This document shows positions 29,491-39,483 of a stretch of 64,000 bases of DNA, in pieces. The notes beneath the pieces are model-generated. The model was not told where the DNA came from. It made no database searches and saw nothing but the letters and a program-made list of their open reading frames with translations. The translations under genes and the position numbers were made by a program. The stretch's first letter is position 1. Each line of letters starts with the position of its first letter. The DNA is from Pseudomonas tructae (GTDB taxonomy: Bacteria; Pseudomonadota; Gammaproteobacteria; Pseudomonadales; Pseudomonadaceae), in NCBI RefSeq assembly GCF_004214895.1, contig NZ_CP035952.1:682001-746000 (forward strand). Reading direction: 5' to 3'.

Positions 29491-29745
29491 ATGTCGTTGC
29501 GTTCCCTCGCCCTGCTGTCCTTGTGCGTGTTCCTTACTGCGTGCAACAAGATCAACCAGGAAAACTACTCACAGCTCAAGTCCGGCATGACCAAGGTCGA
29601 GGTCGAGAAACTGCTGGGCGCGCCGACCGATTGCTCGGGCGCACTGGGCATGTCCAGCTGCACCTGGGGCGACGAGAAATCCTTCATCAGCATCCAGTAC
29701 GCCGCTGACAAAGTGCTGATGTATTCCGGGCAGGGCTTGAAATGA
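29491..29745 (+). CDS. Small lipoprotein with a BamE/SmpA-like domain
   Basis: The 84-residue precursor has a type II signal peptide with lipobox LTAC (Cys18). The mature part contains LKSGMTKVEVEKLLGAPTDC, the helix-turn typical of the BamE/SmpA/OmlA superfamily, followed by short beta strands. Such domains usually mediate protein contacts at the outer membrane. The true BamE is normally elsewhere, near fur, so this is a paralogue-like small member. The next gene overlaps by 4 bp and is also a lipoprotein, indicating a two-gene operon. Confidence 0.75.
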   Translation: MSLRSLALLSLCVFLTACNKINQENYSQLKSGMTKVEVEKLLGAPTDCSGALGMSSCTWGDEKSFISIQYAADKVLMYSGQGLK

Positions 29746-30317
29746 AGCGATTGCAACTGCTGCTGGTGTTGTGTGCCGGGTTGATCCTGGGCGGCTGCGC
29801 CAGCTCTGGCGCGGGCTCGCTTGCGCCGAAAACGGTCGAGCGGGTCGACCTCAAGCGCTATCAGGGCAAGTGGTATGAACTGGCGCGCTTGCCGATGTAC
29901 TTCCAGCGTGACTGCGCCCAGTCCGAAGCCCATTACAACTTGAAGCCCGATGGTAGCGTCGGCGTGCTCAACCGCTGCCGCACCCTTGCCGGTGAATGGC
30001 AGGAGGCCAGTGGCACGGCAACGGCGCAAGTGCCGGGCAAGACCGACAAGCTCTGGGTGGAGTTCGACAACTGGTTCTCGACCTTGCTGCCGGGGGTTGC
30101 CAAGGGCGACTACTGGATCCTCTATGTCGATGACAAATACCAGACCGCGCTGGTCGGCAATCCCGATCGAAAGTACCTGTGGATACTTTCGCGTACCCCG
30201 ACCATCCCGGCGTTGCAGCGCGAAAGCCTACTGGCCAAGGCGCGCCAGCAGGGTTATGACACCCAGCGGCTGATCTGGCGGGTGGCGGACAAGGACATGG
30301 TTGCGCACAAGCCCTGA
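29742..30317 (+). CDS. Blc-type bacterial lipocalin, lipoprotein
   Basis: The 191-residue precursor has lipobox LGGC with Cys19. The lipocalin signature follows: KRYQGKWYELARLPMYFQ at about 39-56, then beta strands and LWILSRTP near 150, and a C-terminal helix. Bacterial lipocalins of this group are anchored in the outer membrane and bind lysophospholipids or fatty acids, often under envelope stress. It overlaps the upstream small lipoprotein gene by 4 bp (ATGA), so the pair is translationally coupled. A single REP arm follows the stop. Confidence 0.9.
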   Translation: MKRLQLLLVLCAGLILGGCASSGAGSLAPKTVERVDLKRYQGKWYELARLPMYFQRDCAQSEAHYNLKPDGSVGVLNRCRTLAGEWQEASGTATAQVPGKTDKLWVEFDNWFSTLLPGVAKGDYWILYVDDKYQTALVGNPDRKYLWILSRTPTIPALQRESLLAKARQQGYDTQRLIWRVADKDMVAHKP

Positions 30318-30324
30318 GGTCCTT

Positions 30325-30349
30325 GTAGGAGCGGGCTTGCCCCGCGATG
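30325..30349. repeat. Single REP arm
   Basis: GGAGCGGGCTTGCCCCGCGA is present once, without an inverted partner, in the convergent gap between the lipocalin gene and hutF. Confidence 0.85.
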
Positions 30350-30355
30350 GCGCCA

Positions 30356-31720
30356 TCAGCCCAACAGGCTGCGCAGCACATGCGCAAATGCCCGAGCGCT
30401 GTCTTCTTCCTGGGCATGGCGGCCCTGGCGCACGACCCACTGGCCGTTGACCATCACATCGCGCACCTGACGGTCACCACCGGCAAACAGCCAGCGGTTG
30501 AGGATACCATCGCCACTGGCTGTGGCCAGGTACGGGTCGTTGCCATCAAGCACCAGCCAGTCCGCACGTTTGCCCACTGCCAGTTCACCAATCGGCTGCC
30601 CCAGCGCTTGTGCGCCACCGCTCAAGGCGGCGTCGAACAGGGTACGGCCGACCATCGGCTGATCGCCACGATATAGCCGATTGCGCCGCTGGTCGCGCAG
30701 GCGCTGACCATACTCCAGCCAGCGCAATTCCTCGACCACGCTCAATGACACATGGCTATCGGAGCCGATACCCAAGCGTCCGCCCTGGGCCAGGTAGTCC
30801 ACCGCCGGGAAAATACCGTCGCCCAGGTTGGCCTCGGTGGTCAGGCACAGGCCTGCAATTGCGCCGCTGCGGGCCATCAGGGTGACCTCGTCGGGCTCGG
30901 CGTGGGTGGCGTGCACCAGGCACCAGCGTTGATCGACTTCGGTGTTTTCATACAGCCACTGCAAAGGTCGGCGCCCGCTCCAGGCCAGGCAGTCGTCGAC
31001 TTCTTTCTGCTGTTCAGCGATATGGATATGTACAGGGCACGCCCGGTCGCTGGCAGCCATGACCTGGGCGATCTGTTCCGGGGTTACCGCGCGCAGGGAG
31101 TGGAAGCACAGGCCCAGCGCTTGTGCGGGCTGCGCGGCGAGCAACGGCGCCAGACGCGCCTGCAGGTCGAGGTATTGTTGTGTGCTGTTGATAAAGCGCC
31201 GCTGGCCTTCGTTGGGCGTTTGCCCGCCGAAGCCCGAGTGGCTGTAGAGCACGGGCAGCAGGGTCAGGCCGATGCCGCTTGCGCGGGCGGCGGCACTGAT
31301 GCGCAGGGACAGTTCCGCAGGGTCGGCGTAAGCCTGGCCTTGGGTGTCATGGTGAACATAATGGAATTCTGCGACCGAGGTATAGCCGGCTTTGAGCATC
31401 TCGATGTACAGCTGGCGGGCGATGACCTCTAGCTGTTCAGGGCTGATCTTGCCGACCAGACGGTACATCAGCTCGCGCCAGGTCCAGAAGCTGTCATTGG
31501 GGTTGCCGGCCACTTCCGCAAGCCCGGCCATGGCGCGCTGAAAGGCGTGCGAGTGCAGGTTGGGCATGCCTGGCAGCAATGGCCCGGCCAGGCGCTCGGT
31601 GCCTGCGGCCGATGCGTTGGCCTGGATACTGGTCAGCAGGCCGTCGGCGCCGACCTCGATTCGGACGTTTTCGGCCCAGCCTGTAGGCAGCAAAGCACGT
31701 TCGGCAAAGAAGACGGACAT
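30356..31720 (-). CDS. hutF: HutF, formimidoylglutamate deiminase
   Basis: The 454-residue amidohydrolase has metal ligands His56 and His58 in NLHSHAFQ, a further His in PVHIHIAEQ, a catalytic region around LVHATHAEPDE and an Asp in GSDSHVSLS. It converts N-formimino-L-glutamate to N-formyl-L-glutamate and ammonia, the fourth step of the five-step histidine pathway used by Pseudomonas. HutG then removes formate. It is divergent from hutC with a HutC operator between them, so it is controlled by the repressor but transcribed apart from the main operon. Confidence 0.96.
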   Translation of the reverse strand: MSVFFAERALLPTGWAENVRIEVGADGLLTSIQANASAAGTERLAGPLLPGMPNLHSHAFQRAMAGLAEVAGNPNDSFWTWRELMYRLVGKISPEQLEVIARQLYIEMLKAGYTSVAEFHYVHHDTQGQAYADPAELSLRISAAARASGIGLTLLPVLYSHSGFGGQTPNEGQRRFINSTQQYLDLQARLAPLLAAQPAQALGLCFHSLRAVTPEQIAQVMAASDRACPVHIHIAEQQKEVDDCLAWSGRRPLQWLYENTEVDQRWCLVHATHAEPDEVTLMARSGAIAGLCLTTEANLGDGIFPAVDYLAQGGRLGIGSDSHVSLSVVEELRWLEYGQRLRDQRRNRLYRGDQPMVGRTLFDAALSGGAQALGQPIGELAVGKRADWLVLDGNDPYLATASGDGILNRWLFAGGDRQVRDVMVNGQWVVRQGRHAQEEDSARAFAHVLRSLLG

Positions 31721-31744
31721 CGGCGCAGCACCTCGTTGTGATTA

Positions 31745-31758
31745 TTTGTATATACATA
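31745..31758. promoter_or_regulatory. HutC operator between hutF and hutC
   Basis: TTTGTATATACATA contains the perfect palindrome TGTATATACA and matches the operator before hutU (CTTGTA-N2-TACAAG) at nine of twelve fixed positions. It lies between the divergent hutF and hutC starts, so HutC probably represses both genes here. Confidence 0.7.
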
Positions 31759-31827
31759 TACAGACGTTTGCCTGCTGGGTAAACTCCGGCAAGCTACCGT
31801 TCATTCAACCGAACAAGGATATTTTCC

Positions 31828-32574
31828 GTGCCGACACCTCCTGTCTCCGCGCTGGTTGCCCAGATGGGCGAGGGTCCGGCGCCGCTGTACGCCCGGGTCA
31901 AACAAATGATCGCCCAGCAGATCCAGAATGGCAGCTGGCCGCCGCATCATCGGGTGCCGTCTGAGAGCGAGCTGGTCAACCAGCTGGGCTTCAGCCGCAT
32001 GACCATCAACCGCGCCCTGCGTGAGCTGACCGCCGAAGGTCTGCTGGTGCGCATGCAAGGCGTCGGTACGTTCGTGGCCGAGCCCAAGACCCGTTCAGCC
32101 TTGTTCGAGGTCAATAACATAGCCGATGAAATCGCCGCCCGTGGCCACCAGCATACTTGCCAGGTGGTCATTCTCGCCGAAGAGGCCGCGGGCTCCGAGC
32201 GGGCCCTGGCCCTGGACATGCGTGAAGGTCAAAGGGTGTTCCACTCGTTGATCGTGCATTACGAGAACGACGTTGCCGTACAAATCGAAGACCGCTTCGT
32301 CAATGCCGCCGTGGCGCCCGATTACCTGCGCCAGGACTTCACCCGGCAGACGCCCTATGCCTACCTGTCACAGGTGGCGCCCCTGACCGAGGGCGAGCAT
32401 GTGGTCGAAGCGATCCTCGCCGAGCCGGAGGAATGCCGCCTGCTGCAAATCGAACAGGGCGAGCCGTGCCTGCTGATCCGCCGCCGTACCTGGTCGGGCC
32501 GTCAGCCGGTGACTGCCGCTCGTCTGATTCACCCCGGATCCCGTCATCGTCTTGAAGGACGCTTCAGCAAATGA
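31828..32574 (+). CDS. hutC: HutC, GntR-family histidine utilization repressor
   Basis: The 248-residue regulator begins at a GTG with AAGGAT upstream. The N-terminal winged helix-turn-helix (about 17-80, including SESELVNQLGFSRMTINRALREL) is followed by a UTRA effector domain. In Pseudomonas HutC binds urocanate, which lifts repression of the hut genes. Operators are visible upstream of hutF/hutC and hutU. It overlaps hutD by 4 bp. Confidence 0.96.
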   Translation: MPTPPVSALVAQMGEGPAPLYARVKQMIAQQIQNGSWPPHHRVPSESELVNQLGFSRMTINRALRELTAEGLLVRMQGVGTFVAEPKTRSALFEVNNIADEIAARGHQHTCQVVILAEEAAGSERALALDMREGQRVFHSLIVHYENDVAVQIEDRFVNAAVAPDYLRQDFTRQTPYAYLSQVAPLTEGEHVVEAILAEPEECRLLQIEQGEPCLLIRRRTWSGRQPVTAARLIHPGSRHRLEGRFSK

Positions 32575-33140
32575 GCCAGTTGCAGGTATTACGCGCCAAA
32601 GACTATCCCCGCATGCCCTGGAAGAACGGCGGTGGCAGTACCGAAGAAATCACCCGCGATGCCGGAGTCGGCCTGGATGGCTTTGGTTGGCGCCTGTCGA
32701 TTGCCGATATCAGCGAGTCGGGAGGTTTTTCCAGTTTTGCCGGGTATCAGCGGATCATCACTGTGCTGGAGGGCGAGGGCATGCGCCTGCAGGTTGACGG
32801 CCAGCCAACGCGGCCGCTGCTGCCGTTCGATGCCTTCGCCTTCAGCGGTGAGAGCCAGGTCAGTTGCAGCCTGCTCGGGGGCTCGATTCGCGACTTCAAC
32901 CTGATCTATTCCCCCGAGCGTTACTGTGCTCGCCTGCAGTGGCTCGATGGTAGTCAGCGGGTGTTCAGTTCGGCCTCGACCCTGCTGTTGTTCGCCGTGG
33001 CCGCTCAGGTCGAGGTGGTGCTGGACGAAAGCGCGCAGTTGCTCGGGCGTCATGATTGCCTGCACCTGGAGGGCAACCAGGGCCTGCGGACCTTGAACAT
33101 TCAGGGGCGTTGCTGCCTGATCGAGTTGACCCCGCGCTGA
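32571..33140 (+). CDS. hutD: HutD, cupin-fold protein of the histidine pathway
   Basis: The 189-residue protein shows the HutD signature: MPWKNGGGSTEEI near the start and a double cupin pattern with GGSIRDFNLIYSPER in the middle. It has no catalytic assignment. Work in P. fluorescens suggests that it sets an upper limit on hut expression, perhaps by binding a pathway intermediate. It is coupled to hutC by a 4-bp overlap and followed by a 298-bp promoter region before hutU. Confidence 0.92.
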   Translation: MSQLQVLRAKDYPRMPWKNGGGSTEEITRDAGVGLDGFGWRLSIADISESGGFSSFAGYQRIITVLEGEGMRLQVDGQPTRPLLPFDAFAFSGESQVSCSLLGGSIRDFNLIYSPERYCARLQWLDGSQRVFSSASTLLLFAVAAQVEVVLDESAQLLGRHDCLHLEGNQGLRTLNIQGRCCLIELTPR

Positions 33141-33143
33141 CGT

Positions 33144-33182
33144 TGTTACACCTCGGCCGCACACTGCGGCCGGGGCTGTTAC
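33144..33182. promoter_or_regulatory. Two TGTTAC direct repeats, candidate CbrB enhancer sites
   Basis: TGTTAC occurs at 33144-33149 and 33177-33182, 33 bp apart, about 170-210 bp upstream of the hutU sigma-54 start. As I recall, CbrB sites contain TGTTAC half-sites, and CbrB is known to activate hutU in pseudomonads. The match is short, so this is tentative. Confidence 0.35.
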
Positions 33183-33186
33183 CGAT

Positions 33187-33203
33187 TGACCCAAAGTGGT
33201 GCA
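33187..33203 (+). promoter_or_regulatory. NtrC-binding site upstream of hutU
   Basis: TGACCCAAAGTGGTGCA has the complete right half TGGTGCA and most of the left half of the NtrC consensus. Its centre is about 158 bp upstream of the predicted start at 33353. Confidence 0.55.
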
Positions 33204-33326
33204 ACGCCACTGGTCCCCTTGACTTGACCGTTCATCTCCCCTGAATTTTTTTATCGCGCCACAGCCCGCGCACTGCGGGGCTCTAGCACCTGCCTTGGCA
33301 GCGCTTTAGCGACGTCGGAGGGGAGT

Positions 33327-33341
33327 TGGCATTTCAATTGC
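33327..33341 (+). promoter_or_regulatory. Sigma-54 promoter of hutU
   Basis: TGGCAT-N5-TTGC, preceded by T, matches the -24/-12 consensus at all invariant bases. The predicted transcription start is near 33353, inside the HutC operator. Sigma-54 dependence of hutU with activation by CbrB or NtrC is established in P. fluorescens. Confidence 0.8.
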
Positions 33342-33346
33342 CTATG

Positions 33347-33360
33347 CTTGTACATACAAG
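33347..33360. promoter_or_regulatory. HutC operator at the hutU transcription start
   Basis: CTTGTACATACAAG is an inverted repeat of two 6-bp arms with a 2-bp spacer. It covers the predicted sigma-54 start, so bound HutC would block open complex formation or clearance. A half-site-like TTTGTATAA lies just downstream (33371-33379). Confidence 0.8.
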
Positions 33361-33438
33361 TAAAGATGTGTTTGTATAAGCGCCATGACCCACCCAATGC
33401 CTGGGTTGCTCTGGACCGATCGCTGAGGAGCTATTTCC

Positions 33439-35118
33439 GTGACTGACAACAATTTCAAGAAATTCCGTGACGTCGAAATCCGCGCAGCGCGCGGCAACAA
33501 GCTGACCGCCAAAAGCTGGCTGACTGAAGCGCCGTTGCGCATGCTGATGAACAACCTCGACCCGGAAGTCGCCGAAAACCCGAAAGAGCTGGTGGTCTAC
33601 GGCGGTATCGGCCGTGCCGCGCGTAACTGGGAGTGCTACGACAAGATCGTCGAGAGCCTGACCAACCTGAACGACGACGAGACCCTGCTGGTGCAGTCCG
33701 GCAAGCCGGTCGGCGTGTTCAAGACCCACAGCAACGCCCCACGCGTGCTGATCGCCAACTCCAACCTGGTGCCGCACTGGGCCAACTGGGAACACTTCAA
33801 CGAACTGGATGCCAAGGGCCTGGCCATGTACGGTCAGATGACCGCCGGTAGCTGGATCTACATCGGCAGCCAGGGCATCGTTCAAGGCACCTATGAAACC
33901 TTCGTCGAAGCCGGTCGCCAGCACTACAACGGCAGCCTCAAGGGCAAGTGGGTACTGACCGCAGGCCTCGGCGGCATGGGCGGCGCGCAGCCACTGGCGG
34001 CAACGCTTGCCGGTGCTTGCTCGCTGAACATCGAATGCCAGCAGAGCCGTATCGACTTCCGCCTGAGCAGCCGTTACGTCGACGAGCAAGCCAAGGACCT
34101 GGATGACGCCCTGGCACGCATCGCCAAGTACACCGCCGAAGGCAAGGCCATCTCCATCGCCCTGCTGGGCAACGCTGCTGAAATCCTGCCTGAGCTGGTC
34201 AAGCGTGGCGTGCGTCCGGACATGGTCACCGACCAGACCAGCGCCCACGACCCACTCAACGGTTACCTGCCAGCCGGCTGGACCTGGGAGCAATACCGCG
34301 ACCGCGCGCAGACCGAGCCGGCCGCTGTGGTCAAGGCTGCCAAACAGTCCATGGCCGTACACGTTCAAGCCATGCTGGATTTCCAGAAGCAAGGCATCCC
34401 GACCTTCGACTACGGCAACAACATCCGTCAAATGGCCAAGGAAGAGGGCGTGAGCAATGCCTTCGACTTCCCAGGCTTCGTCCCGGCTTACATCCGTCCG
34501 CTGTTCTGCCGCGGTATCGGTCCGTTCCGTTGGGCTGCGCTGTCGGGCAACGCCGAAGACATCTACAAGACCGACGCCAAGGTCAAGGAACTGATCGCCG
34601 ACGACGCCCACCTGCACAACTGGCTGGACATGGCCCGCGAGCGCATCAGCTTCCAGGGCTTGCCAGCACGTATCTGCTGGGTCGGCCTGGGTCTGCGTGC
34701 CAAGCTTGGCCTTGCGTTCAACGAAATGGTGCGCAGCGGCGAGTTGTCGGCACCGATCGTCATCGGCCGCGATCACCTGGACTCCGGCTCCGTCTCCAGC
34801 CCGAACCGTGAAACCGAATCGATGCAAGATGGCTCCGATGCCGTCTCCGACTGGCCGCTGCTCAACGCCCTGCTCAACACCGCCAGTGGCGCGACCTGGG
34901 TGTCCCTGCACCACGGTGGTGGCGTTGGCATGGGCTTCTCCCAGCACTCGGGCATGGTCATTGTCTGCGACGGTACAGATGAAGCGGCCGAGCGTATCGC
35001 TCGCGTACTGCACAACGACCCGGCCACCGGTGTCATGCGTCACGCCGATGCCGGTTATCAGATCGCCATCGATTGTGCGAAGGATCAAGGCTTGAACCTG
35101 CCGATGATCACCGGCTGA
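33439..35118 (+). CDS. hutU: HutU, urocanate hydratase
   Basis: The 559-residue enzyme starts at a GTG with GAGGAG eight bases upstream. It has the family's NAD-binding segment ([15 protein letters not shown], about 174-188) and the conserved cysteine of [14 protein letters not shown] at about residue 413. The C-terminal motif is [15 protein letters not shown]. The enzyme uses tightly bound NAD as an electrophile to convert urocanate to imidazolonepropionate. It is the first gene after the sigma-54/HutC promoter and is followed 67 bp later by hutH. Confidence 0.98.
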   Translation: MTDNNFKKFRDVEIRAARGNKLTAKSWLTEAPLRMLMNNLDPEVAENPKELVVYGGIGRAARNWECYDKIVESLTNLNDDETLLVQSGKPVGVFKTHSNAPRVLIANSNLVPHWANWEHFNELDAKGLAMYGQMTAGSWIYIGSQGIVQGTYETFVEAGRQHYNGSLKGKWVLTAGLGGMGGAQPLAATLAGACSLNIECQQSRIDFRLSSRYVDEQAKDLDDALARIAKYTAEGKAISIALLGNAAEILPELVKRGVRPDMVTDQTSAHDPLNGYLPAGWTWEQYRDRAQTEPAAVVKAAKQSMAVHVQAMLDFQKQGIPTFDYGNNIRQMAKEEGVSNAFDFPGFVPAYIRPLFCRGIGPFRWAALSGNAEDIYKTDAKVKELIADDAHLHNWLDMARERISFQGLPARICWVGLGLRAKLGLAFNEMVRSGELSAPIVIGRDHLDSGSVSSPNRETESMQDGSDAVSDWPLLNALLNTASGATWVSLHHGGGVGMGFSQHSGMVIVCDGTDEAAERIARVLHNDPATGVMRHADAGYQIAIDCAKDQGLNLPMITG

Positions 35119-35185
35119 TCTTCGTTAAATAGTTGATACTGATATCTATGCAGGCGCATACGCCTCACGAGTACGGAGCATTAAC

Positions 35186-36718
35186 GTGACTGAATTGACC
35201 CTCAAGCCTGGCACCCTGACCCTGGCGCAACTGCGTGCGATCTACCAGCAGCCGGTGAAGCTCAAGCTCGATGCCAGCGCTAACCAGCAGATCGACGCCA
35301 GCGTCGCCTGTGTCGAGCAGATTCTTGCGGAGAACCGCACCGCCTACGGCATCAACACCGGTTTCGGCCTGCTGGCCTCGACCCGTATCGCCAGCCACGA
35401 CCTGGAAAACCTCCAGCGTTCGCTGGTGCTGTCCCACGCCGCAGGCGTTGGCCAACCAATCGATGATGCCCTGGTACGGCTGATCATGGTGCTCAAGGTC
35501 AACAGCCTGAGCCGTGGTTTCTCGGGCATCCGCCGCAAGGTGATTGACGCGCTGATCGCGCTGATCAACGCCGAAGTCTATCCACACATTCCGCTCAAGG
35601 GTTCGGTCGGCGCTTCTGGCGACCTCGCTCCGCTGGCACACATGTCGCTGGTACTGCTCGGTGAAGGCAAGGCCCGCCACAACGGCCAATGGTTGTCGGC
35701 CACCGAAGCCCTGGCGGTTGCCGGCCTTGAGCCGCTGACCCTGGCGGCCAAGGAAGGTCTGGCACTGCTCAACGGTACCCAGGCATCCACTGCCTATGCC
35801 TTGCGCGGCCTGTTCGAAGGCGAAGACCTGTTCGCCGCCGCAGCCTCTATCGGCGCCCTGACCGTGGAAGCCGTGCTCGGCTCGCGCTCGCCATTCGATG
35901 CCCGTATCCACGAAGCCCGTGGCCAACGTGGGCAGATCGATGTTGCGGCCTGCTACCGCGACCTGCTCGGTGACGGCAGCGAAGTGTCTGCTTCCCATGA
36001 GAACTGCGGCAAAGTCCAGGACCCGTACTCGCTGCGTTGCCAGCCACAGGTCATGGGCGCCTGCCTGACCCAGCTGCGCCAGGCCGCCGATGTACTGGTG
36101 GTCGAAGCCAACGCGGTGTCCGACAACCCGCTGGTGTTCGCGGCCGAAGGTGACGTGATTTCCGGCGGTAACTTCCACGCCGAACCGGTCGCCATGGCTG
36201 CCGACAACATGGCCCTGGCCATCGCTGAAATCGGTTCGCTCAGTGAGCGCCGCATTTCGCTGATGATGGACAAGCACATGTCCCAGCTGCCTCCGTTCCT
36301 GGTTGCCAATGGCGGGGTCAACTCCGGCTTCATGATTGCCCAGGTTACCGCTGCGGCCCTGGCCAGCGAGAACAAGGCCCTGGCGCATCCGCACAGCGTC
36401 GACAGCCTGCCGACCTCGGCCAACCAGGAAGACCACGTGTCGATGGCCCCGGCTGCCGGCAAGCGTCTGTGGGAAATGGCCGAGAACACCCGTGGTGTGC
36501 TCGCCGTGGAATGGCTGGCTGCGGCGCAAGGCCTGGATCTGCGCGAAGGCCTGAAGACTTCGCCGAAGCTGGAGCAGGCGCGTCAGACCTTGCGTGGCAA
36601 GGTCGCCTTCTACGAGAAAGACCGCTTCTTCGCTCCGGACATCGAGGCGGCCATCGCCCTGCTGGCCGAAGGCCAACTGACCGGCCTGCTGCCGGCCAAG
36701 GTCCTGCCTAGCCTGTAA
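35186..36718 (+). CDS. hutH: HutH, histidine ammonia-lyase
   Basis: The 510-residue enzyme begins at a GTG. The self-forming MIO cofactor residues Ala143-Ser144-Gly145 lie in [12 protein letters not shown]. Tyr53 in the YGINTGFG motif completes the usual active site. It removes ammonia from L-histidine to form urocanate, the first step of the pathway and the source of the HutC inducer. It is downstream of hutU and followed by a REP pair, which may reduce expression of hutT and later genes relative to hutUH. Confidence 0.98.
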   Translation: MTELTLKPGTLTLAQLRAIYQQPVKLKLDASANQQIDASVACVEQILAENRTAYGINTGFGLLASTRIASHDLENLQRSLVLSHAAGVGQPIDDALVRLIMVLKVNSLSRGFSGIRRKVIDALIALINAEVYPHIPLKGSVGASGDLAPLAHMSLVLLGEGKARHNGQWLSATEALAVAGLEPLTLAAKEGLALLNGTQASTAYALRGLFEGEDLFAAAASIGALTVEAVLGSRSPFDARIHEARGQRGQIDVAACYRDLLGDGSEVSASHENCGKVQDPYSLRCQPQVMGACLTQLRQAADVLVVEANAVSDNPLVFAAEGDVISGGNFHAEPVAMAADNMALAIAEIGSLSERRISLMMDKHMSQLPPFLVANGGVNSGFMIAQVTAAALASENKALAHPHSVDSLPTSANQEDHVSMAPAAGKRLWEMAENTRGVLAVEWLAAAQGLDLREGLKTSPKLEQARQTLRGKVAFYEKDRFFAPDIEAAIALLAEGQLTGLLPAKVLPSL

Positions 36719-36744
36719 TCCCCCAAGGGGTGGCTGCGAGCGAC

Positions 36745-36793
36745 TTCGCGGGGCAAGCCCGCTCCTACTGTGGGAGCGGGCTTGCCCCGCGAT
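36745..36793. repeat. REP pair inside the hut operon (hutH-hutT gap)
   Basis: Two inverted arms of the GCGGGGCAAGCCCGCTCC type are separated by a few bases. Unlike most copies here it lies between two genes on the same strand. Confidence 0.92.
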
Positions 36794-36848
36794 GGTCGAT
36801 GAAGCAGCTCAATCATTTTCACGACCAGAACAACAATAAGGACGTGAC

Positions 36849-38252
36849 ATGCAACAAACTCAAGGTTTGAAGCGCGGGCTTACCGCGCGTCACATTCGCT
36901 TCATGGCACTGGGCTCGGCGATCGGCACCGGGTTGTTTTACGGTTCCGCCTCGGCCATCCAGATGGCTGGACCGGCAGTACTGCTGGCCTACCTGATCGG
37001 TGGTGCAGCGGTGTTCATGGTTATGCGCGCGCTGGGTGAAATGGCCGTGCACAACCCGGTGGCCGGCTCCTTCGGTCATTACGCCAGCACCTACCTGGGG
37101 CCGATGTCGGGGTTCATCCTCGGCTGGACCTATGCCTTTGAAATGATCATCGTCTGTCTGGCCGACGTCACCGCCTTCGGCATTTATATGGGCTTCTGGT
37201 TTCCGGAAGTGGCGCGCTGGATCTGGGTGCTGGGCATCGTCTTCCTGATCGGCGGCCTGAACCTGTGTAACGTCAAGGTGTTCGGCGAGATGGAGTTCTG
37301 GCTGTCGCTGCTCAAGGTCGGCGCCATCGTCGCGATGATCCTCGCAGGCTTCGGCATCATGGCCTTCGGCCTGAGCAATGCCGGTGCCGACAACGCCGTG
37401 GGCGTCAGCAACCTGTTCGAGCATGGTGGCTTCATGCCCAACGGTGTTAGTGGCCTGATCGCGTCGTTTGCCGTGGTGATGTTTGCCTTCGGCGGCATCG
37501 AGATCATCGGCATCACCGCCGGTGAAGCGAAGGATCCGCAGCGCGTCATCCCCAAGGCGATCAACGCCGTGCCGATGCGCATCCTGCTGTTCTATGTGCT
37601 GACCCTGTTCGTGCTGATGTGCCTGTACCCATGGCCGCAGATTGGCAGCCAGGGCAGCCCGTTCGTGCAGATCTTCAGCAACCTGGGGATCGGCTCGGCG
37701 GCGACCGTGCTGAACATCGTGGTGATCTCGGCGGCGATCTCGGCCATCAACAGCGACATCTTCGGCGCCGGGCGCATGATGTACGGTCTGGCCCAGCAAG
37801 GGCAGGCGCCTAGAGGCTTTGCCAAGATCTCCCGTCACGGCGTGCCGTGGATGACCGTAGTGGTCATGGGGGCAGCCTTGCTCGGCGGCGTGGTGCTCAA
37901 CTACCTGATCCCGGAAAACGTCTTCCTGCTGATTGCCTCGATCGCCACCTTCGCAACCGTCTGGGTCTGGCTGATGATCCTGGTGACCCAGGTCGCCATG
38001 CGTCGCAGCATGAGCCGTGACGAAGTCGCCCAGCTGAAATTCCCGGTACCGTTCTGGCCTTATGGCCCGGCCGCAGCGATTGCCTTCATGCTGTTCGTCT
38101 TCGGCGTGCTCGGGTACTTCCCTGATACCCAGGCAGCACTGTTGGTGGGTGTGGTCTGGGTGCTGTTCCTGGTGGTGGCCTACAAGCTCTGGTGCAAGCC
38201 GCAGGTGGTTGCCAGCGCGCAGCCGCTGGTGCAGGAACCTACTCAACTCTGA
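36849..38252 (+). CDS. hutT: HutT, histidine permease (APC superfamily)
   Basis: The 467-residue protein has twelve predicted transmembrane helices. It starts with the amino-acid permease signature [21 protein letters not shown] (about 10-30), followed by [13 protein letters not shown]. The position in the hut operon, between hutH and hutI, makes histidine the likely substrate, and related hut-linked permeases in P. fluorescens transport histidine. AAGGACGTGAC precedes the ATG. hutI follows after 15 bp. Confidence 0.92.
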   Translation: MQQTQGLKRGLTARHIRFMALGSAIGTGLFYGSASAIQMAGPAVLLAYLIGGAAVFMVMRALGEMAVHNPVAGSFGHYASTYLGPMSGFILGWTYAFEMIIVCLADVTAFGIYMGFWFPEVARWIWVLGIVFLIGGLNLCNVKVFGEMEFWLSLLKVGAIVAMILAGFGIMAFGLSNAGADNAVGVSNLFEHGGFMPNGVSGLIASFAVVMFAFGGIEIIGITAGEAKDPQRVIPKAINAVPMRILLFYVLTLFVLMCLYPWPQIGSQGSPFVQIFSNLGIGSAATVLNIVVISAAISAINSDIFGAGRMMYGLAQQGQAPRGFAKISRHGVPWMTVVVMGAALLGGVVLNYLIPENVFLLIASIATFATVWVWLMILVTQVAMRRSMSRDEVAQLKFPVPFWPYGPAAAIAFMLFVFGVLGYFPDTQAALLVGVVWVLFLVVAYKLWCKPQVVASAQPLVQEPTQL

Positions 38253-38267
38253 TCAAGGAGATTCTGG

Positions 38268-39473
38268 ATGAAAACCCTCTGGCAGCATTGCCATGTGGCA
38301 AGCATGGCGCAAGGCGCCTACTCGATCATCGAGGATGCGGCGATCGTCACCAGCGCCGGCCGTATCGAGTGGATCGGCCCGCGCCAGCAGCTGCCGGATC
38401 TGGTCGCTGACAGAACCGTGGACCTGGGCGGCGCCTGGGTCACTCCGGGGTTGATCGACTGCCATACTCACGCGGTGTTCGGCGGCAACCGCAGCGGCGA
38501 GTTCGAACAGCGCCTGCAAGGGGTCAGTTATGCCGAGATCGCCGCCCAGGGTGGCGGCATTGCCAGCACCGTGCGCGCTACCCGTGCAGCCAGCGAGGAC
38601 GAATTGTTCGCCAGCGCCCGCCAGCGCGTGCAGGCGCTGATGCGCGATGGCGTCACCACGCTGGAGATCAAGTCTGGTTATGGCCTGGACCTGGCCAGCG
38701 AGCGCAAGCTGCTCAAGGTCATCCGCCGCCTGGGCGAGGAGCTGCCATTGACCGTGCGCAGCACCTGCCTGGCCGCCCATGCCTTGCCGCCGGAGTACAA
38801 GGATCGGGCTGACGACTACATCAGCCATATCTGCGATGAAATGCTCCCGGCCCTGGCTGCCGAGGGGCTGGTGGACGCCGTCGATGCCTTCTGTGAGTAC
38901 CTGGCATTTTCGCCGGCCCAGGTCGAACGGGTATTCATCAAGGCGCGTGAGTTGGGGCTGCCGGTCAAGTTACATGCCGAACAACTGTCGTCCCTGGCCG
39001 GCTCCAGCCTGGCAGCACGCTACCAGGCGCTGTCGGCCGATCATCTGGAGTTCATGACCGAAGACGACGCCATCGCCATGGCGGCGGCCGGCACCGTGGC
39101 GGTGCTGCTGCCCGGTGCCTTCTACTTCCTGCGTGAAACCCAGTTGCCGCCGATGGACGCCCTGCGCAAGCATGGAGTGAAGATTGCTATCGCCAGTGAT
39201 CTCAATCCGGGGACTTCGCCGGCGCTGTCCTTGCGCCTGATGCTGAACATGGCGTGCACCCTGTTCCGCATGACTCCGGAAGAAGCCCTGGCCGGTGTTA
39301 CCCAGCATGCGGCAACAGCCTTGGGCCTGGGCGACAGCCACGGTTCGCTGGAGGTGGGCAAGGTCGCCGATTTCGTCGCCTGGCAGATTGAACGACCGGC
39401 CGACCTGGCCTACTGGCTCGGTGGCGACCTGCCCAAGCGGGTGGTGCGCCTGGGCCATGAACTATTCAATTAA
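38268..39473 (+). CDS. hutI: HutI, imidazolonepropionase
   Basis: The 401-residue amidohydrolase has the metal motif [10 protein letters not shown] (about 64-73), a substrate segment SGYGLDL near 140, [11 protein letters not shown] with a metal His near 235 and the catalytic region [10 protein letters not shown]. It hydrolyses 4-imidazolone-5-propionate to N-formimino-L-glutamate, the third step. A ribosome-binding AAGGAG precedes the ATG. It is followed by hutG after 10 bp. Confidence 0.97.
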   Translation: MKTLWQHCHVASMAQGAYSIIEDAAIVTSAGRIEWIGPRQQLPDLVADRTVDLGGAWVTPGLIDCHTHAVFGGNRSGEFEQRLQGVSYAEIAAQGGGIASTVRATRAASEDELFASARQRVQALMRDGVTTLEIKSGYGLDLASERKLLKVIRRLGEELPLTVRSTCLAAHALPPEYKDRADDYISHICDEMLPALAAEGLVDAVDAFCEYLAFSPAQVERVFIKARELGLPVKLHAEQLSSLAGSSLAARYQALSADHLEFMTEDDAIAMAAAGTVAVLLPGAFYFLRETQLPPMDALRKHGVKIAIASDLNPGTSPALSLRLMLNMACTLFRMTPEEALAGVTQHAATALGLGDSHGSLEVGKVADFVAWQIERPADLAYWLGGDLPKRVVRLGHELFN

Positions 39474-39483
39474 GAGAGGGCCT

